DNA from: SOKP01 sp048887165
Lineage (GTDB): Archaea; Asgardarchaeota; Lokiarchaeia; Sigyniarchaeales; SOKP01
Direction: 5' to 3'
Assembly (NCBI GenBank): GCA_048887165.1
Contig: JBHLJZ010000092.1
Span: forward strand, 1 to 15,287
DNA: 15,287 nt
Shown here: positions 7,475 through 13,114 of the stretch, piece by piece
How the letters are laid out: every line of letters starts with the position of its first letter
Position numbering within the stretch: the stretch's first letter is position 1
Notes under the pieces: generated by a model
The model's input: the letters and a program-made list of their open reading frames with translations, nothing else
What the model was told of the DNA's origin: nothing
Databases searched by the model: none
Translations under genes and position numbers: made by a program

Positions 7475-7990
7475 ATGAAATTTGAAGAGAAATTTGAACC
7501 TGAAATAAGAAAGATAGAAGAAGAGATAATTGAAACCTTATTAAATTACACTATTTTTTCCGTACGGGATGAAATTACTTCAAAAATTCTTTTCTATTTT
7601 GTAACTCGTAAGAATTTGACTCAATCAGATCTCCAATACTTAACAGGATATTCTGCGGGAAAAATTTCTCAGGAACTTAATAATTTTCTTGAAGTAAATT
7701 TAATAAAAATTTCTAAAAATTCAAAACCATGGATCTATACTATGGAATCCGTAGTTACAGAAACCTTTAGTAGAGCAATTACTCTTTTAAAAACAAACGT
7801 TAAATGGGAAGAAAAATTCCTCGAAATAAAAAAGGATTTGGAAGAAAATGAAGAACATCTTCGAAAATTAAATGGCTATGATAATATAATTGATTTTATT
7901 GAAGTGAATTTAGATAGATTTTCTGGATTTAAGGTAATAATAAAACTTTGGGAAGATCTTAAAAATAAGTATGAAAAAGAAAAGAGATAA
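7475..7990 (+). CDS. GbsR/MarR-like winged-helix transcriptional regulator, second of a tandem pair
   Basis: A paralogue of the preceding gene: 171 versus 170 residues, with the same layout. The helix-turn-helix is at about 48-78 (LTQSDLQYLTGYSAGKISQELNNFLEVNLI), aligning with LTQKQLKDLTGLSMGTISKKLRDIL in the first. A wing, a coiled Lys/Glu helix (108-132) and a C-terminal F-x(4)-IKLWEDL segment matching VKNIWSDI in the first protein follow. The start ATG lies one base after the first gene's stop, so both come from one message, probably in similar amounts. Heterodimer formation, or two dimers binding the two operators, is an inference. Divergence is strong outside the recognition region, so this is an old duplication rather than a recent one. 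Confidence 0.78.
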   Translation: MKFEEKFEPEIRKIEEEIIETLLNYTIFSVRDEITSKILFYFVTRKNLTQSDLQYLTGYSAGKISQELNNFLEVNLIKISKNSKPWIYTMESVVTETFSRAITLLKTNVKWEEKFLEIKKDLEENEEHLRKLNGYDNIIDFIEVNLDRFSGFKVIIKLWEDLKNKYEKEKR

Positions 7991-8001
7991 TTATGATTAA
8001 T

Positions 8002-8019
8002 CCTCTACCAAATTAGTGG
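8002..8019. terminator. Stem-loop shared by convergent 3' ends
   Basis: CCTCTA (8002-8007) and TAGTGG (8014-8019) pair with one T-T mismatch around a six-base loop. The element lies between the convergent ends of the second regulator and the methyltransferase-family gene and includes the TAG stop of the latter. It could shape both 3' ends. Weak evidence. Confidence 0.25.
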
Positions 8020-8685
8020 AATTAATTTTTTCTTTGTTCTTTGAGCATATTCCTTATATCCATCAAGCTCCTCATGCAACATTCGATCTTCTAAGATTGT
8101 ACGGATCACTATTCCAACAATTCCAAGTGCAGTAGGTATTAGAGAGTAAAGAGAACCAAGTGCTAAACAATAAAATACAATAAAAAGGATGAATCCCAAA
8201 TACATTGGATGACGTACTATTCTATATGGTCCAGTTGTAATTACTGTATGGCCTCTATCTTTTTGAATCTCTATGGCTTTCGATAAAAAGGTGTTTTCTT
8301 TCATAACTAAAAAGATAATTATTAATCCTAATGATAATCCTATAAATCCAATTATTTCAATCAAAAAAGGAAGATTTGACCAACTATATTTTTTTTCAAA
8401 ACCAGGAATTATGAATGTTGGAAAAAAACCAAATCCCATAAAAACCATAACAACTTTATCCCATTTCTCTTTAAACTGTGGTTTAGCCCTTCTTTGAAGC
8501 ATTTCAGGGTCATGTTTACTAAAATATAAGATATAAGTAGTGAAAAATGTAAAAAAGATGCCAAGATAAATCCATGCTTCGAGCCACAGAAAAGATCCGA
8601 ATGGTAAAAATAATCCTAAACCTAGAAATGCTGTAACCAACACCACAAGTATTATTAATATTGATTTAGATATTTTTTTAGGCAT
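8005..8685 (-). CDS. Isoprenylcysteine carboxyl methyltransferase (ICMT/PEMT)-family membrane methyltransferase
   Basis: A 226-residue polytopic membrane protein with about five hydrophobic segments (roughly 9-29, 35-58, 78-98, 108-130 and 163-198, counted from the upstream GTG). It carries the S-adenosylmethionine-binding signature of the ICMT/phospholipid methyltransferase family: GPYRIVRHPMYLG at 154-166, then EDRMLHEELDGYKEYAQRTKKKLIP with the conserved Glu, Leu and Tyr. Eukaryotic members methylate prenylated cysteine; prokaryotic members mostly have unknown substrates. I chose ATG at 8685 over the GTG six bases upstream because a TTTAAATA box (8714-8707, minus strand) lies about 26 bases before the ATG, as expected for a leaderless message. 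It is convergent with the regulator pair and shows no clear operon partner. Confidence 0.82.
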   Translation of the reverse strand: MPKKISKSILIILVVLVTAFLGLGLFLPFGSFLWLEAWIYLGIFFTFFTTYILYFSKHDPEMLQRRAKPQFKEKWDKVVMVFMGFGFFPTFIIPGFEKKYSWSNLPFLIEIIGFIGLSLGLIIIFLVMKENTFLSKAIEIQKDRGHTVITTGPYRIVRHPMYLGFILFIVFYCLALGSLYSLIPTALGIVGIVIRTILEDRMLHEELDGYKEYAQRTKKKLIPLIW

Positions 8686-8818
8686 AATCACAAGAAGTTT
8701 TTATAATATTTAAAGAGGTTTAGGTTTAGCTAAATAGCTTTTTAGTGTTAAATTATAGATTGTTTTGACACTTTCTCAAAGAATTTTGAAATTAAATTCA
8801 ATTCCTAATCTCAATTTA

Positions 8819-8878
8819 ATGTCCCAAGAGCAAGAAAGGTTAATAATAGTAGGAATCGATTCCAATCTTATTAGTTAA
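8819..8878 (+). other. 19-codon mini-ORF or gene remnant
   Basis: ATG at 8819 opens a 19-codon frame (MSQEQERLIIVGIDSNLIS, TAA at 8876-8878) that reads like a genuine protein N-terminus. An ATTAAATT box (8791-8798) lies about 24 bases upstream. It may be a small peptide gene, a decayed gene or chance. It contains the palindrome at 8852-8863. Confidence 0.25.
8852..8863. repeat. Perfect 12-base palindrome GGAATCGATTCC
   Basis: Twelve bases of perfect dyad symmetry with more G+C than the surrounding intergenic DNA. It could be a protein-binding site. No second copy was noticed in the window. Confidence 0.4.
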
Positions 8879-8891
8879 GTAACATTTTCTC

Positions 8892-8907
8892 GGAGATTTT
8901 AATCTCC
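8892..8907 (-). terminator. Stem-loop spanning the cupin stop codon
   Basis: On the minus-strand transcript GGAGAT (8907-8902) and ATCTCC (8897-8892) pair perfectly around a TAAA loop whose first three bases are the cupin stop codon. It is the likely 3'-end structure of the methyltransferase operon. Confidence 0.45.
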
Positions 8908-9270
8908 TATTGGTTTTATAGTAGTTTTTTCTACTAATAAAACAGATGTACGAGATGGAGCTCTAGTACGATGTATTACGCCCTTTGGAACAGTAAATCC
9001 TTCATTACGTTTCAGTTCAATCAGTTTGTCTTCTAAATCAATTAAAAGGAGTCCATCGATAACAAAGAAAAACTCATCTTCTTTCTCATGTTTGTGCCAA
9101 TGAAATTCTCCTTCAATAACAGCAAGTCTGACAACGGAATCATTAACTTCACATAGGGATAAATTCTGCCATTTTTTAGTACAACCAGCCATTAATTTTG
9201 GGATGTTAATAACTTCCAACGGTCTAAATTTTACTTCAATATCAATTGAATATTTGTTCTTATCACTCAT
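8899..9270 (-). CDS. Single-domain cupin
   Basis: A 123-residue cupin. The first motif is GEFHWHKHEKEDEFFFVIDG (54-73), with metal ligands His59, His61 and Glu66; an extra His57 precedes them. The second motif is PKGVIHRTRA, with the fourth ligand His100. It should bind a divalent metal in a beta barrel. Such small cupins include isomerases, dioxygenases and ligand sensors, and the sequence does not tell which. It follows the MttB-family gene on the same strand after 59 bases and ends in a stem-loop, so it is probably the last gene of that operon, although an AT-rich TATATTTAA-like stretch near 9285-9294 could also give it its own promoter. A role in handling the amine or aldehyde product of demethylation is speculation. 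Confidence 0.8.
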   Translation of the reverse strand: MSDKNKYSIDIEVKFRPLEVINIPKLMAGCTKKWQNLSLCEVNDSVVRLAVIEGEFHWHKHEKEDEFFFVIDGLLLIDLEDKLIELKRNEGFTVPKGVIHRTRAPSRTSVLLVEKTTIKPIGD

Positions 9271-9329
9271 TTCTTATCTGAAATTTTAAATATTACAAAA
9301 AAAATAATTACAATTTATTTATTTAATCC

Positions 9330-10796
9330 TTAAGCTTTAAAATCCTTATCTATTAATTCTTTTTCAGCACTAACATAAATTTCATCAATTTTTTTTTGGA
9401 TATTTTCTGTTAATTTTATTGATTGATGTGTTTCAAGTATATTTAATGCTATTTGGATCAAGATTTCTCTGTAATCTTTTTTACCTTTTTTAATCCAAGT
9501 TTCTGGATCATCGCGATTAAAGAATTTTGGACGCCAAAGTTCTTCTCGAAAGTGTTTTAACGTATGTTTTTCTGAAAGAAAATCTCCACCTTGACCAACT
9601 TTTCTAATTATATCAATTGCAAGTTTTTCTTTACTCAATTTAAATCCATTAACGAATCTTTTAACATAACTTATGATTTCATTACACATAATAATAGAAG
9701 CTGGATTTCCTAGTAAACCTTGCCCTAAATATCCAATATCATGAATCAGATTTGCGCCATCAAGAGTAGCTAACAATGTTGCTACACCATGCTCAAATGC
9801 TGCTTGTTGATCAAGTGAAATTGAATCAGAGCCTACTGTAGACCACATAGGAAGATTATAATAGTGAAATAAATCAGCAAAGGCAGAATTAGCAATTCGA
9901 AATTCAGGAGCACCGTATAAAAAAGTTGATGACCTCATATCTAGTGGTACCAGAGCAAAACCAGAAATAATGGGAGCACCCTTTTTCTTAAGTTGATGTA
10001 AAACAATACCACTTAATGCTTCAGCATTTGCTTGAGCAATTCCTCCTGCTAAAGTAACTACTGTTGTTGCTCCCATAATATCTCCCGGAGTGTAACAGAT
10101 TGGTAAACTTTTTTCAGCACAAAGAAAAAGCTTCCTAATTGCTCCATATGAATGTGAAAGGGGTGCGGTTGGTTCAGAGTAATGTATGGTAAAAGGTTTA
10201 GATTTAAGTTGTTTTGCTCCACCAGCGACGATTTCTGCCATTTCAATAATAAATGCGAGGTCTTCTCTCCCAGCTGCAGTAAAGAAGATTGGTTTGATTG
10301 AGTTTTCCATCATAGCTTTCACACAATTTATGTACATTAAATTAATTGGAACATCAGAAGGTAATGCAAATGATGCAATAAAGTCAACATTTTCACAAAA
10401 ATCAGCAATTCGAGCTGCATTTTTTACATCTTGTAATACAGATAACCTGATTTGACCTGTTTTTAAATCTTGAGTATGTATCAAATCAGTTCCCAGCCCA
10501 AAATAATTATTGTGATGTTCTAGCCTCATTGCTTCTTGTCCCTCTCTATTGTAAATAGTAATATGGGACGGAGCACTCTGAATACTTTCTTCAACTAACC
10601 AATTTGGGATATGTACGATATCATCATCCTCAATAGTGCAACCCGCTTTTTCTAAGAGTTTTATGGCTTCTTCAAGAGATACACGAACTCCAATATTTTC
10701 TAAGATCTCCAAACTTACTAGATGGATTTTCTTAATTTGTTTCTCAGATAAAAACCTATAATATGGTCTACAATTTTTTTCAATTGAATATACCAT
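9330..10796 (-). CDS. MttB-superfamily corrinoid methyltransferase (non-pyrrolysine type)
   Basis: The protein matches the trimethylamine methyltransferase superfamily, which transfers a methyl group from a methylated amine to the cobalt of a partner corrinoid protein. Family features include the N-terminal helix with ILENIGVRV, the RLEHHNNYFGLGTD segment, a TIM-barrel core with EPTAPLSHS, GATTVVTLAGGIAQANAEAL, GSDSISLDQQAAFEHG and LDGANLIHDIGYL. The C-terminal signature is GGDFLSEKHTLKHFREELW...PETWIKKG. No in-frame TAG exists, so it lacks pyrrolysine. Such homologues (for example MtgB) act on quaternary amines such as glycine betaine, carnitine or proline betaine; the substrate here is open. 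ATG at 10796 is preferred over TTG at 10814: a TATATAAA box (10824-10817) lies about 26 bases before that ATG. The corrinoid protein gene ends 44 bases upstream. Confidence 0.9.
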   Translation of the reverse strand: MVYSIEKNCRPYYRFLSEKQIKKIHLVSLEILENIGVRVSLEEAIKLLEKAGCTIEDDDIVHIPNWLVEESIQSAPSHITIYNREGQEAMRLEHHNNYFGLGTDLIHTQDLKTGQIRLSVLQDVKNAARIADFCENVDFIASFALPSDVPINLMYINCVKAMMENSIKPIFFTAAGREDLAFIIEMAEIVAGGAKQLKSKPFTIHYSEPTAPLSHSYGAIRKLFLCAEKSLPICYTPGDIMGATTVVTLAGGIAQANAEALSGIVLHQLKKKGAPIISGFALVPLDMRSSTFLYGAPEFRIANSAFADLFHYYNLPMWSTVGSDSISLDQQAAFEHGVATLLATLDGANLIHDIGYLGQGLLGNPASIIMCNEIISYVKRFVNGFKLSKEKLAIDIIRKVGQGGDFLSEKHTLKHFREELWRPKFFNRDDPETWIKKGKKDYREILIQIALNILETHQSIKLTENIQKKIDEIYVSAEKELIDKDFKA

Positions 10797-10816
10797 TTTA
10801 TTATTAACCCTCAATT

Positions 10817-10824
10817 TTTATATA
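10817..10824 (-). promoter_or_regulatory. Possible internal promoter before the MttB-family gene
   Basis: TATATAAA on the minus strand, in the short gap after the corrinoid protein gene, centred about 25-26 bases before ATG 10796. This would allow separate leaderless expression of the methyltransferase (and cupin), and supports the choice of start. Confidence 0.45.
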
Positions 10825-10840
10825 TGATAAATAGTCTAAA

Positions 10841-11488
10841 TCAATTTTTTATCAAGGTTTTTACTACTTTGACAGCAATTATAGCATTTTCAGCATAACC
10901 ATCAGCACCACATTCTTCAACCCATCTTTCTGTTACAGGTGCCCCTCCTAAGATTACTTTAAATTTGTCTCTAATTTTTTTATCTTTAAGAAGTTCTACA
11001 ACCCGTTTCTGTTTCACCATGGTTGTTGTTAAAAGAGCTGAAACCGCAATGATATCTACATCTTTTTTAATTGCTTCCTGAATAATCACTTCGGGTCGAA
11101 CGTCTACCCCTAAATCATAAACCTCAAATCCATAAGCTTTCAGCATTGTACCAACAATTGTCTTTCCTATTGAATGAATATCACCTTCTATTGTTGCGAT
11201 TACTACTTTGCCCAATACCTTCCTTGTTTCGCCAGATTGAAGATGTGGTATGAGAATATCCATGCATTCTTCCAATATTTTTCCACCCATCATCAATTCT
11301 GGTAGGAAAAAATCTCCATTTTCCCATAAATCTCCTACAATTTTTATTCCTTCTCCAAATCCTCTTTCGAGAATTTCTAATATATCCATTTTTCTACTAA
11401 TTGCTCTTTTAGATAATTTTAATGCTTCCTCTCGGTCTAAATTTTTTATTGAATTTTTGAATTCATTTATTAAATCTTCCGTTGACAT
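10841..11488 (-). CDS. Methylamine-type corrinoid protein (MttC/MtbC-like, B12-binding)
   Basis: The cobamide carrier of the methyltransferase set. Residues 1-90 form the four-helix cap domain (KRAISRKMDILEILERGFGEGIKIVGDLWENGDFFLPELMMGGKILEE), closely matching the MttC/MtbC/MtmC cap. The B12-binding Rossmann domain follows, with the DxHxxG motif EGDIHSIGKTIV (Asp103, His105 as lower cobalt ligand, Gly108), the SxL segment VSALLTTTM at 149-157 and the GG motif ILGGAPVT at 179-186. The length of 215 residues is standard. It should shuttle a methyl group between the MttB-like protein and the UroD-type methyltransferase encoded on either side. ATG at 11488 has a GAGAGG just upstream (three bases' spacing) and follows the preceding stop by 12 bases, so it is likely translated by Shine-Dalgarno pairing within an operon. 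Confidence 0.93.
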   Translation of the reverse strand: MSTEDLINEFKNSIKNLDREEALKLSKRAISRKMDILEILERGFGEGIKIVGDLWENGDFFLPELMMGGKILEECMDILIPHLQSGETRKVLGKVVIATIEGDIHSIGKTIVGTMLKAYGFEVYDLGVDVRPEVIIQEAIKKDVDIIAVSALLTTTMVKQKRVVELLKDKKIRDKFKVILGGAPVTERWVEECGADGYAENAIIAVKVVKTLIKN

Positions 11489-11500
11489 AAACCTCTCGCT

Positions 11501-12682
11501 TTATTCTTTAACTTTATTTAAAAAATTTTCATCTATATATTGAAAAACATAATCTCTTAATTTGGGATCATAACCCTTTAGAAGTGCTTTAAGTTTTAAT
11601 AATGCTTTATTTGGATTCTCATCCAAGAAAGTAATTTCACAGCCGGGCCCAGGAATATATCTCCCTTCCTTTTCAAGATCCCTATTTACTAATTGCATAA
11701 GGATTGATTTGTGAAATATTTCACGTTCATCATCAAGAAATAGTGCTTTGTTATTGGAGTTCCCAATTAATATTTTATCTCTGATAAGTTTAGAAAGTTG
11801 TTTTAATGAAACTTCTTCATCTAAACTAAAAGCATCAACTTCTTTTAGTTTTGCAAAGGAATTAAATAACATTGTACTATTTCCACAAACATGAAAAATA
11901 ACTGGACAATTATTAGTTTTAATCAATTTTATTAAATTGTTTAATGGATTAAGTAAATAGTTCTGGAATCTAGCATTATCAAGATATATTGCATTTGGTT
12001 CTAGGATGCAAAATACTTCAAAACCTAATTTTAATAAATATTTCGCTAGAATTTTTGAACATTCTGTAGTGTAATCAATCCATTTTTTCAGAATTGAATT
12101 TCTAGTATGCTCCTGTCTATTTTTGACAGACAGTAATAACATTTTTTCAGGACTGATTAGTTGAGCTAAAAGTGATGCAGGACCAGGAATAAATCCCATT
12201 AAGAGCTTATCACTTAAAATCGGGGAAGAGCGAACTAATTTTACAAAAATCTCATTTTGAAATAAAATTTTATCCTTTTCTAATATTGGATACTTCATCT
12301 GATTGTTGAGTATCAGATCATGATTAAAGAATGATTTGATGGCTGTTTCTCCCGTAGGGAAGTTCTTAATAACGATACCTTTACCATTAACCAATGCTAC
12401 TGATTGAGCAAGGCTATTTAAATCCATAAATGAACTTATTATTGGAATAGATACATCTAAACTTTCCAATTCACCGTAAATCCATTCCAATATTTCAACT
12501 TGAAGCTTAAAATCACTTCGCATCACTTTTTCAGAGTGATATTTTTCTTTTTCCCCTTTAAATTTATATATGTTGAAAGCTTTTAAGATTGCTTCAATGG
12601 AAATTAGGAGAATTACGATATTCTTCTTGAATCTTGATCGTTGATTTGCCAAATCCCTTAATGTTATCGGTTCATCCACCAT
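11501..12682 (-). CDS. UroD-family methylcorrinoid:acceptor methyltransferase (MtbA/MtaA-like)
   Basis: The C-terminal half matches the uroporphyrinogen-decarboxylase-like methyltransferases that take the methyl group from a methylated corrinoid protein. It keeps the zinc site: His264 and Cys266 in VIFHVCGNST and Cys348 in IPGPGCEI. EPNAIYLDN (228-236) is the expected active-site loop, and the GFIPGPASLLAQL segment (163-175) is also typical. Decarboxylases lack this HxC...C set, so methyl transfer to a thiol or similar acceptor is favoured. The first ~60 residues (RFKKNIVILLISIEAILKAFNIYKF) are unusually basic and hydrophobic for the family, and the whole protein (393 aa) is longer than typical MtbA. 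In methanogens the acceptor is coenzyme M; here it is unknown. It is the first gene of the minus-strand operon, with a candidate TATA box at 12757-12750 or 12732-12725. Confidence 0.8.
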   Translation of the reverse strand: MVDEPITLRDLANQRSRFKKNIVILLISIEAILKAFNIYKFKGEKEKYHSEKVMRSDFKLQVEILEWIYGELESLDVSIPIISSFMDLNSLAQSVALVNGKGIVIKNFPTGETAIKSFFNHDLILNNQMKYPILEKDKILFQNEIFVKLVRSSPILSDKLLMGFIPGPASLLAQLISPEKMLLLSVKNRQEHTRNSILKKWIDYTTECSKILAKYLLKLGFEVFCILEPNAIYLDNARFQNYLLNPLNNLIKLIKTNNCPVIFHVCGNSTMLFNSFAKLKEVDAFSLDEEVSLKQLSKLIRDKILIGNSNNKALFLDDEREIFHKSILMQLVNRDLEKEGRYIPGPGCEITFLDENPNKALLKLKALLKGYDPKLRDYVFQYIDENFLNKVKE

Positions 12683-12749
12683 GAAATTGCTACTTCATTT
12701 TTCTTCTTTTTTTGAAAAAAAATTCTTATAGACTATGCAGTAATACTTG

Positions 12750-12757
12750 ATATAAAA
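12750..12757 (-). promoter_or_regulatory. TATA-like box of the methyltransferase operon
   Basis: TTTTATAT on the minus strand, six bases from the nearest TTGAA-type dyad. It predicts a start near 12728 and a leader of about 45 bases. TATAAGAA at 12732-12725 is an alternative giving a shorter leader. Confidence 0.45.
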
Positions 12758-12763
12758 AACTAA

Positions 12764-12778
12764 CTGAATAATATTCAA
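12764..12778. promoter_or_regulatory. Shared dyad site A
   Basis: CTGAATAATATTCAA; its core TGAATA-A-TATTCA is a perfect dyad. It lies six bases upstream of the TATA-like box of the methyltransferase operon, just outside the BRE position. Confidence 0.6.
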
Positions 12779-12805
12779 AAAGATCCTAAGAAAAACATGT
12801 ATTTA

Positions 12806-12820
12806 TTGAACAATATTCAA
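12806..12820. promoter_or_regulatory. Shared dyad site B
   Basis: TTGAACAATATTCAA, a perfect TTGAA/TTCAA dyad with a 5-base spacer. It matches site A at 13 of 15 positions and starts 42 bases (four turns) from it. Confidence 0.6.
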
Positions 12821-12992
12821 ATATTAACCTTTTTATAAAAAAAAAATTAGAACCTTCAAAATATTAAAATGTAATCTTGATCTTTATCGTGTAAAGAATG
12901 AGAATACAATTTAAACAAGGTGTTACCATAATAATCAACTTATTATATTCCATCTATCTATATCATTTAAACATAAATATCATACTATTTTC
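12821..12992. other. AT-rich centre of the divergent region
   Basis: The middle of the 423-base stretch without a gene. I see A/T runs (12830-12846) and no open frame, RNA gene or repeat copy beyond the four dyads that flank it. Confidence 0.4.
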
Positions 12993-13007
12993 TTGAACAA
13001 TAAACAA
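12993..13007. promoter_or_regulatory. Shared dyad site C (weaker)
   Basis: TTGAACAATAAACAA, 13 of 15 matches to site B. The left half is intact and the right half is degenerate. It starts 41 bases before site D. Confidence 0.5.
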
Positions 13008-13033
13008 TTTTTTATAAAATTATTAAATACTTT

Positions 13034-13048
13034 TTGAATAATCTTCAA
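13034..13048. promoter_or_regulatory. Shared dyad site D
   Basis: TTGAATAATCTTCAA, a perfect TTGAA/TTCAA dyad. It ends six bases before the amidohydrolase TATA-like box, mirroring site A on the other promoter. Confidence 0.6.
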
Positions 13049-13054
13049 GAAATA

Positions 13055-13062
13055 TTTATATA
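13055..13062 (+). promoter_or_regulatory. TATA box of the amidohydrolase gene
   Basis: TTTATATA, predicting a start near 13084 and a leader of about 30 bases that holds a GAGAG element before ATG 13115. Confidence 0.55.
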
Positions 13063-13114
13063 TATTACTATAATCAATCTATTTAGCAAACAACTTTCGT
13101 AGAGAGTGATTAAA

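Noticed and set aside
10058..10246. Minus-strand 62-codon frame inside the MttB-like gene
   Set aside because: Out-of-frame shadow of a well-supported gene; no independent signal.
9330..10814. Possible pyrrolysine-containing MttB
   Set aside because: There is no in-frame TAG in the gene, and it ends at TAA with the normal MttB C-terminal signature complete.
12830..12850. Long A/T run as a terminator
   Set aside because: It lies between two diverging promoters, where no transcript is expected to end; it is more likely simple AT-rich spacer DNA.
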